Shown here in pieces: positions 8,929-16,723 of a stretch of 43,671 bases of DNA (position 1 is its first letter; every line of letters starts with the position of its first letter). Under the pieces are notes generated by a model that was not told the DNA's origin, did not search any database, and saw only the letters and a list, made by a program, of their open reading frames with translations. The translations under genes were made by a program, and so were the position numbers. The DNA is from an uncultured Lentisphaeria bacterium (GTDB lineage Bacteria > Verrucomicrobiota > Lentisphaeria > Victivallales > UBA1829), in contig CASEFP010000130.1 of NCBI GenBank assembly GCA_949287225.1, positions 1 through 43,671 of the forward strand. The letters are read 5' to 3'.

Positions 8929-9453
8929 ATGACGAAAGCAACATCCAAATCCCCGTGGATCGTCCACTTCAACTGCAACAGCTGCAACGGGTGCGACATC
9001 GAGTTCCTCGCGTGTCTGACGCCTGTTTATGACGTGGAGCGTCTCGGCGTGGTTCACGTGGGCAATCCGAAACACGCGGACATTCTCGTCGTGACCGGTT
9101 CGGTCAACCACCGCAACCGGCGCGTGCTCAAAAACGTTTATGAACAGATGCCCTCTCCGAAGGTTGTTGTGGCGATGGGAATCTGCCCCGCGACCGGCGG
9201 CATTTTCGCCGACTGCTACAATGTGATCGGCGGCGTCGGCAAGGTGATCCCCGTGGATGTCTACGTTCCCGGCTGTCCCCCGAAACCCGAAGCGATGATC
9301 GACGGCATCATCGAGGCGGTCGGCATTCTGGAAAAGAAGCGCTGCAATACGGAGACGGTCCGTCCCGAACTTCCCGTGAAAATTGTGAAACCCGCTCCCG
9401 CGCCCGCTTCCGCGCCGGCTTCCGGAGCATCAGAAAAGGCGGTGGCAAATTGA
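8929..9453 (+). CDS. echC: Ech hydrogenase small subunit EchC (NuoB-like, proximal 4Fe-4S)
   Basis: 174 residues. The cysteines expected for the proximal cluster are present: Cys19 and Cys22 in the CNSCNGCDIE motif, Cys86 in MGICP and Cys116 in PGCPPKP. The cluster passes electrons to the NiFe site in EchE. After about residue 150 comes a low-complexity Ala/Pro tail (KPAPAPASAPASG) that the core family does not need. The start has a strong GGAGGTGA site. The stop overlaps the echD start as TGATG. Confidence 0.94.
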   Translation: MTKATSKSPWIVHFNCNSCNGCDIEFLACLTPVYDVERLGVVHVGNPKHADILVVTGSVNHRNRRVLKNVYEQMPSPKVVVAMGICPATGGIFADCYNVIGGVGKVIPVDVYVPGCPPKPEAMIDGIIEAVGILEKKRCNTETVRPELPVKIVKPAPAPASAPASGASEKAVAN

Positions 9454-9848
9454 TGACCATCCAGGAAGAACTGACGTTGGACAACCTGCTGGAAAAGCTT
9501 GCGTCCATGCCGCTCCGCGGATACCGCTTCGTCACAATGACGACAGTGGACTGCGGCGACTCGTTCGATATCTACTATCACTTCGACCGGAAATACAAAC
9601 TGGTGAATCTGCGCCTGAAAATCGCGCGTGACGCTAAGGTGCCGAGCATCTCGGGCATCTGTTCGGCGGCGCTGATCGTCGAGAACGAGATCCAGGATCT
9701 CTTCGGCATCACCTTCACCGGACTTGCAATTGATTACCAGAGGCATTTCCTTCTGGGCGACACTGCGCCGGAAAAACCGTTCTGCCGTGTTCCCGGCGTC
9801 TCCGTTTCGGCTGTTGAAGTCAAAAAATCCGCGGGAGGTGCGCAATGA
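9453..9848 (+). CDS. echD: Ech hydrogenase subunit EchD (NuoC-like)
   Basis: 131 residues from the ATG at 9453. It resembles the 30-kDa (NuoC) family: a YHFDRKYKLVNLRLKI strand segment and the conserved ENEIQDLFGITFTG element near residues 70-85. The subunit helps hold the large and small hydrogenase subunits together. Starting at the ATG overlapping the echC stop is preferred over the TTG one codon earlier. The 3' end overlaps echE by four bases (ATGA). Confidence 0.9.
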   Translation: MTIQEELTLDNLLEKLASMPLRGYRFVTMTTVDCGDSFDIYYHFDRKYKLVNLRLKIARDAKVPSISGICSAALIVENEIQDLFGITFTGLAIDYQRHFLLGDTAPEKPFCRVPGVSVSAVEVKKSAGGAQ

Positions 9849-10918
9849 GCATGCTGATTCCGTTCGGCCCGCAGCATCCGGTTCTTCCCGAACCACTGCA
9901 GCTGCGCCTTGAAATCAACGACGAACAGGTTGTGTCCGCCATGCCGGTTGTCGGCTACGTCCACCGCGGGCTTGAAAAACTCGCGGAACAGAAGGACTTC
10001 CAGCAGGATACCTATCTCATCGAGCGAGTCTGCGGCATCTGCAGCTTCATCCATTCGCTGACCTACTGCATGGGCATCGAGGAACTGATGAACATCGAGG
10101 TCCCGCCGCGCGCAAAGTATCTTCGTGTTGTCTGGAGCGAACTGCACCGTATGCACAGCCATCTGCTGGCGCTCGGGCTTCTGGCGGATGCGTTCGGCTT
10201 CGAGAATCTCTTCATGCAGCTCTGGAAGACCCGTGAACGCGTGATGGATGCGATGGAGTGCACCACGGGTGCGCGCGTCATGCTCGGAAGCTGCTGCATC
10301 GGCGGTGTCCGCAAGGACATCAATCCCGAACAGAAGAAGTTCGTGCTCGAACAGCTTGCGGCGGTGGAGAAGGAGTTCAACAGCCTTTCGCGTGTGCTGC
10401 TTGACGATTACAGCGTGAAGGAACGTCTGGTCGGCGTCGGTGTGATCGACCGGAAAACGGCTTATGCCACTGGCGCGGTCGGTCCGACGGCGCGTGGAAG
10501 CGGCGTGGAGATGGATCACCGCATGACCGGCTACTGCGCCTACGGGGATCTGGGATTCCAGCCTGTGACCGAACAGGATGGGGATTCCTATTCCCGGACG
10601 AAAGTGCGTGTGCGCGAACTCTTCCAGTCGATCGGGCTGGTCCGTGCCGCGCTTGACGCAATGCCGGATTCCGAGCTCAAGACTCCGTTCAAGGGCAATC
10701 CGAACGGGGAAGTTGCCGTCCGTGCCGAACAGCCGCGCGGCGAGGTCCTGTACTATCTGAAGGCGAACGGGACGGACAAACTGGAACGTCTGCGTGTGCG
10801 CACTCCGACCTTTGCGAATGTGGCGCCGCTGCTTTCGATGCTTGTCGGCTGTTCTCTTGCGGATGTTGCCGTGATTATTCTTTCTGTTGACCCCTGCGTC
10901 AGTTGTACGGAGCGCTGA
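9845..10918 (+). CDS. echE: Ech hydrogenase large subunit EchE (NuoD-like, NiFe active site)
   Basis: 357 residues. Both nickel-binding pairs are intact: Cys63/Cys66 in ERVCGICS and Cys351/Cys354 in DPCVSCTER. The C-terminus stops three residues after the last Cys, so there is no C-terminal extension of the kind removed by a maturation protease; none is encoded nearby. The GPQHPVLPEP opening and the SELHRMHSHLLALG helix are family hallmarks shared with NuoD. The start has GGGAGGTG upstream and overlaps the echD stop. Together with echA this identifies a group 4 membrane-bound hydrogenase that couples ferredoxin oxidation to H2 release. Confidence 0.95.
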   Translation: MSMLIPFGPQHPVLPEPLQLRLEINDEQVVSAMPVVGYVHRGLEKLAEQKDFQQDTYLIERVCGICSFIHSLTYCMGIEELMNIEVPPRAKYLRVVWSELHRMHSHLLALGLLADAFGFENLFMQLWKTRERVMDAMECTTGARVMLGSCCIGGVRKDINPEQKKFVLEQLAAVEKEFNSLSRVLLDDYSVKERLVGVGVIDRKTAYATGAVGPTARGSGVEMDHRMTGYCAYGDLGFQPVTEQDGDSYSRTKVRVRELFQSIGLVRAALDAMPDSELKTPFKGNPNGEVAVRAEQPRGEVLYYLKANGTDKLERLRVRTPTFANVAPLLSMLVGCSLADVAVIILSVDPCVSCTER

Positions 10919-10922
10919 AGAA

Positions 10923-11243
10923 ATGAAACTGTTTACGATCATGAAGGACATTGCCCGCAATACGGTCTGCGGGCCTGTGACGAGAAATTATCCTGCCGTG
11001 AAACGTGTGCCGTTTCCGGGGGAGCGGGGAAAACTTGTGATGGATCCGGAGAAGTGCATCTTCTGCGGGATCTGCGCGAGGAAGTGCCCTTCCCATGCGC
11101 TGACGGTGACGAGAAAACCGGAACAGGAGTGGAAATTCGAGCGCTTCCGCTGTATTCTCTGCGGAAGCTGTGTGGAAGCTTGCCCGAAGAAATGTCTGCG
11201 CCTTGTCCCGCGCCTGGAACCCGAGGACAACTCAGCCAGGTAA
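10923..11243 (+). CDS. echF: Ech hydrogenase ferredoxin-like subunit EchF
   Basis: 106 residues with two [4Fe-4S] motifs, CIFCGICARKCP and CILCGSCVEACP, the pattern of polyferredoxin subunits (NuoI-like) that take electrons from soluble ferredoxin. A longer reading from 10887 would overlap echE, so the ATG at 10923, four bases after the echE stop, was chosen. It is the last gene of the hyp-ech run; a hairpin-containing repeat begins 5 bases after its stop. Confidence 0.94.
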   Translation: MKLFTIMKDIARNTVCGPVTRNYPAVKRVPFPGERGKLVMDPEKCIFCGICARKCPSHALTVTRKPEQEWKFERFRCILCGSCVEACPKKCLRLVPRLEPEDNSAR

Positions 11244-11247
11244 ACGG

Positions 11248-11415
11248 AAAAATGCGGAGCATTTTTCTCGGGGTCAAGGGTCGCTGACCCTTGCGCGATC
11301 CAGCTGCGCAAGCTGGTCGCACGCAGTGCGAAATCCCCCGCCCGGAGCACTTCAGACCGCTCAGTGACGAGAACTTTTCCGATGGAAAAGTTCGAGAGCT
11401 CCGGGCGTATTCATT
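11248..11415 (+). repeat. dispersed hairpin repeat, copy 1 (immediately after echF)
   Basis: Five consecutive hairpins: AAAAATGC/GCATTTTT (11248-11266), CAAGGGTC/GACCCTTG (11275-11293), CCAGCT/AGCTGG (11300-11316), CGCAC/GTGCG (11318-11330), then after AAATCCCC a larger one closed by CGCCCGGAGC/GCTCCGGGCG (11339-11407) with AACTTTTCC/GGAAAAGTT inside. It ends in TATTCATT. The first hairpin, with its T-rich 3' arm just after the echF stop, may also terminate the hyp-ech transcript. Confidence 0.85.
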
Positions 11416-11451
11416 GAGACGAAAGAATGCGAAAGAGCATTTTTTCGTCTC
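11416..11451. terminator. 15-bp inverted repeat, candidate bidirectional terminator between converging repeats
   Basis: GAGACGAAAGAATGC (11416-11430) pairs with the segment 11437-11451 over 15 positions around a 6-base loop, with one G-U pair when read on the plus strand. It is the meeting point of repeat copies 1 (plus) and 2 (minus), which face each other tail to tail. The T run lies inside the 3' arm rather than after it, so terminator function is only plausible. Confidence 0.4.
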
Positions 11452-11454
11452 TTT

Positions 11455-11653
11455 AATAGTAATTACCCGCGAGAGTTCCGGGTGCATCCCAGAGGTCATA
11501 CGCTGTGCCGGCGGCTCTCGAAGGAGCGCTTCTCGTCCTTGAGCGGGTGGAACCGCCGCCGGGGGATTTCGCGCTCTGCGCGACCAGCTTGCGCAGCTGG
11601 ACCGCGGCAGGACTGAGAGGAGAGCACGAATCATAATTTGCTGCGCAAATTAT
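11455..11653 (-). repeat. dispersed hairpin repeat, copy 2 (inverted)
   Basis: Read on the minus strand: ATAATTTGC/GCAAATTAT (11633-11653), a decayed second hairpin ending AGTCCTGCCGCGG, CCAGCT/AGCTGG (11584-11600), CGCGC/GCGCG (11570-11582), GAAATCCCCC, then a large stem closed by GGCGGC/GCCGCC that keeps the GCTCA-N-GACGAGAA and TTCGAGAGC pieces seen in copy 1. It ends in TAATTACTATT. Stem sequences differ from copy 1 but remain paired. Confidence 0.8.
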
Positions 11654-11659
11654 TTTTTT

Positions 11660-11773
11660 GGCGCGGCTTCGCGCGCTTTTTTTATTTCGTGCTCCGCACG
11701 ACCAGCGTTTCGCCGCTGGACCGCGACAAGGGCCAACGACCCTTGACCCCGAGAAGAATGCTCGCGCATTCTT
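11660..11773 (-). repeat. dispersed hairpin repeat, copy 3 (inverted)
   Basis: Read on the minus strand: AAGAATGC/GCATTCTT (11754-11773), CAAGGGTC/GGCCCTTG with one U-G pair (11727-11745), CCAGCG/CGCTGG (11702-11719), CGTGC/GCACG (11688-11700), then GAAAT and a short GCGCG/CGCGC hairpin flanked by T and A runs (11661-11674). The third stem shows a T-A to G-C change relative to the other copies on both arms. The copy begins 20 bases downstream of the stop of the small membrane protein at 11793-11930. Confidence 0.8.
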
Positions 11774-11792
11774 CCGTCTCCCCCCGGGCTGT

Positions 11793-11930
11793 TTATCTTC
11801 TGCGGGAGCTCCTGCGGGAACGCAGTTTCTCACGCTGTTCGCTGACGATCAGAATGACAACCAGCAGGGCAAAAAGTCCCAGCAGTCCAAAGCCGACATA
11901 CTGAATCAGATTCATAAACCAGGAATCCAT
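11793..11930 (-). CDS. 45-residue single-pass membrane protein of unknown function
   Basis: The ATG at 11930 is preceded on the minus strand by AAAAAGGAG with a spacing of about 10, a strong ribosome site. The product starts MDSWFMNLIQYVGFG, continues as one hydrophobic helix (residues 11-29), and ends with a very basic tail (SRRSSRRR). The architecture suggests an inner-membrane peptide with a cytoplasmic basic tail. It lies downstream of the gene at 12062-12454 and may be cotranscribed. No family is recognised. It is too short for usual ORF cut-offs, so it is easily missed. Confidence 0.6.
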   Translation of the reverse strand: MDSWFMNLIQYVGFGLLGLFALLVVILIVSEQREKLRSRRSSRRR

Positions 11931-12061
11931 AGGAAATAATCTCCTTTTTCAATGAAACGAAATGTCTGTCTTTTATTTTTTCGGGAATCATGCCGCGGAA
12001 CGAGAGCATTCCCCCCCAAAAAAAAGAGGTGGAACTGCTTTCCGCGGATGTGCATCTGATT

Positions 12062-12454
12062 TCAGAACGCAGGCCCGGCCCGGACAGGACAGTGTTTCGT
12101 GAAAATATGGAGAATGGATGGACGATCCGCCGCCCGGAAAAATCCCGAAGCGCCGGACAGCCAAAGAAACAGAAGCGGGAAGATAACGGCTGTTTCCGGA
12201 GCGGCTCCCGAAAAACCATGAAGCCGGAACGGGAGCCTGGAGGAAACGTTCCCTCTCAGAAAATGAAACTGCTCCGGCACATTCAAAAGCCCGCGGGTGT
12301 AACGGTCCGGATTGTCTCCGCAAGAAAGGCGTTCCTTCTGAGACGGAAATACAGCATTCGGCGGGAACGTCGTGACTCCGGAAGAAAGAAACAGGAAAAC
12401 AAGGGGAAGACATAGCGGAATCAATCCGTATTTCCGCACCATCTGCATGATCAT
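12062..12454 (-). CDS. hypothetical small membrane or secreted protein
   Basis: 130 residues with an excellent ribosome site (AAGGAGG, spacing 8) before the ATG at 12454. The N-terminus (MIMQMVRKYGLIPLCLPLVF) looks like a signal peptide or first membrane helix, and a second hydrophobic segment lies near residues 84-105. Codon choice (CGG, CCG, TCC, GGA) resembles neighbouring genes. No domain is recognised. Overlapping ORFs in other frames lack a ribosome site. The gap of 131 bases to the 45-residue gene downstream contains a C7A8 tract but no gene. Confidence 0.5.
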   Translation of the reverse strand: MIMQMVRKYGLIPLCLPLVFLFLSSGVTTFPPNAVFPSQKERLSCGDNPDRYTRGLLNVPEQFHFLRGNVSSRLPFRLHGFSGAAPETAVIFPLLFLWLSGASGFFRAADRPSILHIFTKHCPVRAGPAF

Positions 12455-12546
12455 GATTCCGCCTCCTTCTGTATGCGTAATATAAAACAGCTCCGGAAGA
12501 AATGCAAAAGAAAGTTTATAAAAATTAAAAGTTGCGCGCGGCGATT

Positions 12547-12589
12547 AAAAAAAACGGGACGCTGAGGAGTGTGGCTCCCCCGCGTCCCG
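12547..12589 (-). terminator. Rho-independent terminator of the hisF-malic enzyme-panC operon
   Basis: On the minus strand CGGGACGC (12589-12582) pairs with GCGTCCCG (12562-12555), with an extra GGAG/CTCC stem inside, and is followed directly by eight T residues (12554-12547). It lies about 50 bases after the panC stop. Confidence 0.88.
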
Positions 12590-12639
12590 GAAATACTCCC
12601 CGGGAAATGAGATGCGGTTCCCGGCCGGTTCAAATTTTT

Positions 12640-13482
12640 TCAGAGTTCGATGTTGTCGATCAGACGCGTTGTGCCGAACCATGCGGCAAGCGCGATCATG
12701 ACAGGCTTTTCTCCTTTTTCGGATACCGGCTCGAGATCTTCGGCGTCCACCGCCTCCGCATAATCGACTTTTCCGCCGGAAGCTTCGATCTCCTTCGCGA
12801 TGAACGCTGTGAGTTTCGCCAGATCCTTTTCCCCGGCGTCCGCCATCGCTTTCGCGGTGCGGAGACTGCGCGAAAGAACCAGTGCCCGTTCCCGCTCCTC
12901 CGGAGAGAGATACTTGTTGCGCGAACTTTTCGCCAGACCGTCGGCTTCGCGCACGATCGGCGCAACCACCATCCGGATCGGGAAGTTGAGATCACGCACC
13001 ATGCGTTTCAGGACGCGCGCCTGCTGGGCGTCCTTCTGCCCGAAAACGGCGATATCCGGCAGCGTCGCGTTGAAGAGTTTCGCCACGACCGTTGTGACGC
13101 CGTTGAAATGCGTCGGCCGGGTCTTCGCGCAGAGTCCCTTCGAGAGCTTGTTCTCCACGACCATGCAGGTGACCGGCGCCGGATACATCTCCGTGACGGT
13201 CGGCGCGAATACCGCGTCCACGTTCTTTTCCCGGAGCAGCGCCGCATCATGCTCGAAATCGCGCGGATAACTGTCAAAGTCCTCGTTCGGCGCAAACTGG
13301 ATCGGATTGACGAATATCGTCACGACAACCGCGTCCGCCCCGTTGGCGCGCGCGGCGTCAATCAGCGAAAGGTGCCCTTCATGAAGGAATCCCATCGTGG
13401 GAACGACCGCGACGAGCTTTCCCTCTTTTTTCCGGTCCATGGACCACTTCTGCATTTCCTTTATGGATTTGATGATCTGCAT
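12640..13482 (-). CDS. panC: pantothenate synthetase (pantoate--beta-alanine ligase)
   Basis: 280 residues, normal for PanC. The nucleotidyl-transferase HIGH-type motif is in PTMGFLHEGH (28-37), FGQKD is at 147-151, and the KMSKS-like SSRNKYLS is at 186-193. The enzyme joins pantoate and beta-alanine with ATP to make pantothenate for coenzyme A. It is the last gene of a minus-strand operon, 6 bases after the malic enzyme gene, followed by a strong terminator. panB and panD are not in this window. Confidence 0.96.
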   Translation of the reverse strand: MQIIKSIKEMQKWSMDRKKEGKLVAVVPTMGFLHEGHLSLIDAARANGADAVVVTIFVNPIQFAPNEDFDSYPRDFEHDAALLREKNVDAVFAPTVTEMYPAPVTCMVVENKLSKGLCAKTRPTHFNGVTTVVAKLFNATLPDIAVFGQKDAQQARVLKRMVRDLNFPIRMVVAPIVREADGLAKSSRNKYLSPEERERALVLSRSLRTAKAMADAGEKDLAKLTAFIAKEIEASGGKVDYAEAVDAEDLEPVSEKGEKPVMIALAAWFGTTRLIDNIEL

Positions 13483-13488
13483 TTCAAC

Positions 13489-14832
13489 TCAATACTCTTT
13501 TCCTGTTCTTGCTGCGACGCTCTTTTCATAGGCGTCGAGATCGTCGATCTGAATTTGCGCAACTCCCGTTTCCATGGCGGCCTTTGCTACGTATTTCGCG
13601 ACGCGGGGCACCACACGGAAGTCGAACGGTTTGGGAATGACAAAGGTGTTCTTGAGGGGAATGTCGCCGTCGAACATGCCGTTTGCCGCGTCTTCCGGAT
13701 AGGCTTCGCAGAGAATCTTCCGGATGGCGGCGGGCATCGGTTCGCAGACGATCTCGGCAAGCGCGCGGGAGGCCGCAAGTTTCATCGCTTCGTTGATGTC
13801 CGTTGCGCGGACGTCCAGCGCGCCGCGGAAAATGCCGGGGAACCCGAGCACGTTGTTGACCTGGTTCGGGAAGTCGGAGCGCCCGGTTCCGACGACCGAC
13901 GCTCCCGCCGCGAGCGCCTCGTCCGGGAAGATTTCCGGTTCCGGATTCGCCATCGCGAAGACGACCGCTCCCGGCGCCATGCTCGCGACCATTTCGCGCG
14001 TCAGGGCCTTTGCCACGGAAACGCCCATGAAAACGTCCGCGCCCCGGATCGCGTCGGCGAGGGTTTTGCAGTCGGTGTCACGGGCGAAGCGCGCCTTTTC
14101 CGGATTGAGATCGGTGCGGGAGCTGCGGATCACGCCCTTCGAGTCGCACAGCAGGAAGTTTTCGCGTTTCGCTCCGGCGGAGATGTAGTATTCCGCGCAG
14201 GCGATTCCGGCGGCGCCGGCGCCGTTCATCACGAAGCGGCACTCCTCGATCTTCTTGCCGACGAGCTTGAGCGCGTTGAGGATTCCGGCAAGGGAGATGA
14301 TCGCTGTGCCGTGCTGGTCGTCGTGGAACACGGGAATGCCCATCATTTTCTTAAGGGTCTGCTCGACCTTGAAGCAGGCGGGCGCGCCGATGTCCTCTAG
14401 GTTGATTCCGCCGAAGGAGGGCTCCAGCGTCCGGACCGCTTCGATGAGTTTGTCCGCGTCGGTTTTGCCGTCCGCGCCGTGGACGCTTCCGAGGCAGAGC
14501 GGAATCGCGTCGATGTCCGCAAAGGTCTTGAAGAGCACCGCCTTGCCCTCCATGACCGGCATTCCCGCCTCGGGTCCGATGTTGCCGAGCCCGAGCACCG
14601 CCGTGCCGTCGCTGACGACCGCGACCGTGTTGGCGCGGTTCGTGTACTTCCAGACGTCGCTTTTATTCTTCTTGATTTCGAGGCAGGGGACGGCGACGCC
14701 GGGGGTGTAGGCGAGCGAAAGATCCTGCTGGGTCGCGCAGGGTTTCGTGGTTACGACCTTGAGTTTGCCCGGAACGGGACGGCTGTGATACGCCAGCGCC
14801 TGTTCCGCGAGTTTCTGCTTGTTGTCGCTCAT
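13489..14832 (-). CDS. malic enzyme (oxaloacetate-decarboxylating malate dehydrogenase)
   Basis: 447 residues from the ATG at 14832, which has GGAG about 9 bases upstream; the ATG five codons earlier has none. Catalytic and binding motifs are in order: AYTPGVA (Tyr42), VMEGKAVLFK (Lys97), NLEDI and FHDDQHGTA for metal and malate, and GAGAAG for the nucleotide. The length fits the short bacterial form without the phosphotransacetylase-like domain seen in MaeB. It converts malate to pyruvate and CO2 with NAD(P)+; which cofactor is used cannot be told. Located between hisF and panC. Confidence 0.93.
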   Translation of the reverse strand: MSDNKQKLAEQALAYHSRPVPGKLKVVTTKPCATQQDLSLAYTPGVAVPCLEIKKNKSDVWKYTNRANTVAVVSDGTAVLGLGNIGPEAGMPVMEGKAVLFKTFADIDAIPLCLGSVHGADGKTDADKLIEAVRTLEPSFGGINLEDIGAPACFKVEQTLKKMMGIPVFHDDQHGTAIISLAGILNALKLVGKKIEECRFVMNGAGAAGIACAEYYISAGAKRENFLLCDSKGVIRSSRTDLNPEKARFARDTDCKTLADAIRGADVFMGVSVAKALTREMVASMAPGAVVFAMANPEPEIFPDEALAAGASVVGTGRSDFPNQVNNVLGFPGIFRGALDVRATDINEAMKLAASRALAEIVCEPMPAAIRKILCEAYPEDAANGMFDGDIPLKNTFVIPKPFDFRVVPRVAKYVAKAAMETGVAQIQIDDLDAYEKSVAARTGKEY

Positions 14833-14878
14833 TTTCGTTTTCTCCATATGATAAAGTAAAATAGAATGATTTTTCTGT

Positions 14879-15643
14879 TCAGATTCTTACGGGGATGCCG
14901 CGCGCCTTCAGAAACGCCTTCGCTTCCGGAACCGTGTAAGTTCCGAAATGGAAGATGCTTGCGGCGAGAACGGCGTCGGCTTTTCCCTCGGTGAACACCT
15001 GCGCAAGATGTTCGAGATTCCCCGCGCCGCCGCTTGCGATGACCGGCACGCCGACCGATTCGACGATCGTTCTGGTAAGTTCGCAGTCGTAGCCGTTCTT
15101 CGTGCCGTCGGCATCCATGCTCGTGAGGAGAATTTCGCCCGCGCCGAGTGCCACGCCGCGCTTTGCCCATTCGAGCACATCGATTCCCGTTCCGCGCCGT
15201 CCGCCGTGGGTGTAGACCTCCCATTTCCCGGAGACTCCCGGAACACGCCGCGCGTCGATCGCCAGCACGATGCACTGGGCGCCGAAGCGTTCGGCTCCCT
15301 CCCGGATCAGTTCCGGATCGCGGACCGCCGCCGAGTTCAGGGAAACCTTGTCCGCGCCGGAGTTGAGCATTCTGCGGATGTCCTCGACGGTGCGGATGCC
15401 GCCGCCGACGGTCAGCGGGATGAACACCTGTTCGGCCGTCCTGCGGATCATGTCATACATGCTTGCCCGGTTGTCGCTGGTTGCCGTGATGTCGAGAAAC
15501 ACGAGCTCGTCCGCGCCCTGGGCATTGTACTGTTTGGCAGCCTCGACGGGATCCCCCGCGTCGATCAGATTCACAAAATTGACGCCTTTGACGACTCTGC
15601 CGTCCTTGACGTCGAGACAGGGTATGATTCTCTTTGCAAACAT
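14879..15643 (-). CDS. hisF: imidazole glycerol phosphate synthase cyclase subunit HisF
   Basis: 254 residues, typical for HisF. The catalytic aspartates are at Asp11 (CLDVKDG) and Asp130 (LAIDARR), and phosphate-binding loops GGGI and SGGAGN are present. With HisH it makes imidazole glycerol phosphate and AICAR in histidine synthesis. The true start is the ATG at 15643; a reading frame stays open upstream to 16777 but that part is antisense to another gene. The neighbours are not histidine genes, and hisH is not in this window. Confidence 0.96.
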   Translation of the reverse strand: MFAKRIIPCLDVKDGRVVKGVNFVNLIDAGDPVEAAKQYNAQGADELVFLDITATSDNRASMYDMIRRTAEQVFIPLTVGGGIRTVEDIRRMLNSGADKVSLNSAAVRDPELIREGAERFGAQCIVLAIDARRVPGVSGKWEVYTHGGRRGTGIDVLEWAKRGVALGAGEILLTSMDADGTKNGYDCELTRTIVESVGVPVIASGGAGNLEHLAQVFTEGKADAVLAASIFHFGTYTVPEAKAFLKARGIPVRI

Positions 15644-15677
15644 CGCAATCCAGCCTTTCCGGAAAAATTGATCCGGT

Positions 15678-15706
15678 AATGTACATTTGAATTGATATTT
15701 TTTCAA
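15678..15706 (-). promoter_or_regulatory. sigma70-type promoter for hisF operon
   Basis: On the minus strand TTGAAA (15706-15701), a 17-base spacer and TACATT (15683-15678). The predicted start is about 30 bases before the hisF ATG. Confidence 0.5.
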
Positions 15707-15713
15707 AACCCTT

Positions 15714-15741
15714 TTGCAATTTAATCGCATGATGATATAAT
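15714..15741 (+). promoter_or_regulatory. sigma70-type promoter for the ATP-cone-like gene
   Basis: TTGCAA (15714-15719), a 16-base spacer, then a perfect TATAAT (15736-15741). Transcription from here would begin near 15748, after the first in-frame ATG at 15743, which supports the later start at 15776 for the downstream gene. Confidence 0.6.
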
Positions 15742-15775
15742 TATGCATTCTTTCAAAGAGGGTGACAAGCGGAAG

Positions 15776-16723
15776 ATGATAGAAATCAGCTCCAATGCGA
15801 TAACAATTCTGTATCCGGACGGGTCGTCGGCCGCGTTCGACGCCGCCGAACTGGGCGCAAGAATCGCGCGGTGCTGCGCCGCCGCCGGAATGAGCGACGC
15901 CTGGATCGCCGACGACATAGCGCTGTCGGTCGAGTTTGCGCTCCAGACCCGGCTTCAGCAGTCCGGAGAAAAGAGCGTTCCTCTTTCCGAGATCGAGTCC
16001 TGCGTGGTCGGTGTGCTGGAGGATACCGGCTATTCCGCCGTGGCGGAACAGTTCCTTTCCGGCGACCGTCCGCAGGCGGGAATGGGGAAGGTGGCGCAGT
16101 CCGATGTCGTGGAGTTCCTCCGCGCGAAACTGCACCTTGCTCCGGGCGAGGCCGATATGCTCGCGGTCCGGGTGATCTCCGCCATGCATGCGATCAAAGC
16201 CGAGGCATGTTCCGTGCGTCTGGTATTGGAACTTGCCCGCCATTTCCGCGAGGAGGCGGCGGAAAACCGTCCCGTGCCGCGCCCCGTGCGGAAAAAATAC
16301 CCAGTGGAAGCGCCCGCGCCCGAGGCACTTGCCGCGCGTCTTTCCGAGTCTCATCGCCATTATATGAGCGAAGGGATTCTTTCGCTGCGTACAGGGAGCG
16401 CGCTCTTCGAGTCCATCCGTCTGGATGTCGATTTCCGTCCGCTGATGCGCGGCAGCTCCTTTGCTTCGCCTGTGACGGAGCTGCTGCTTGCTCCTCTCCT
16501 GATGGCCTGTGCCGAAGCCGCCGACGATGTCTGCCGCGCCGCCGGAGAGTGCTGCGGAAATCCGGATCTGCCGCTGATTGTCACGCTCTTGAACGTGAAG
16601 GAGTTTGTAAAGAAACAGATGCTCTGCGAGGAGGCGGATTCCGTGCAGCGCTGCACGCGGAGTCTTTCCGATTATTTCTGTAATATGCTGAAAAAAAGAC
16701 CCTTCAAGGTGTTTTGTCGTTGA
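15776..16723 (+). CDS. ATP-cone-like domain protein of unknown function
   Basis: 315 residues. The N-terminal 90 residues ([14 protein letters not shown], then a helical segment and [24 protein letters not shown]) resemble the ATP-cone that regulates ribonucleotide reductases and NrdR, but no reductase or zinc finger follows. The remaining 220 residues are mostly helical, Ala- and Cys-containing and unrecognised. The start at 15776 fits both the promoter and the usual beginning of an ATP-cone; the alternative ATG at 15743 lies in front of the expected mRNA start. Divergent from hisF. A nucleotide-sensing role would be inference. Confidence 0.7.
   Translation: MIEISSNAITILYPDGSSAAFDAAELGARIARCCAAAGMSDAWIADDIALSVEFALQTRLQQSGEKSVPLSEIESCVVGVLEDTGYSAVAEQFLSGDRPQAGMGKVAQSDVVEFLRAKLHLAPGEADMLAVRVISAMHAIKAEACSVRLVLELARHFREEAAENRPVPRPVRKKYPVEAPAPEALAARLSESHRHYMSEGILSLRTGSALFESIRLDVDFRPLMRGSSFASPVTELLLAPLLMACAEAADDVCRAAGECCGNPDLPLIVTLLNVKEFVKKQMLCEEADSVQRCTRSLSDYFCNMLKKRPFKVFCR

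Noticed and set aside
9845..10918. Selenocysteine version of the hydrogenase large subunit
   Set aside because: All four active-site positions are Cys codons and there is no in-frame TGA.
11248..11773. Possible CRISPR array because of spaced similar hairpins
   Set aside because: Units are not direct repeats of fixed length with unique spacers; orientation changes and stems vary with compensation.
12532..14400. 622-codon plus-strand open frame
   Set aside because: Antisense to panC and the malic enzyme, both fully supported by motifs, and it begins in their terminator.
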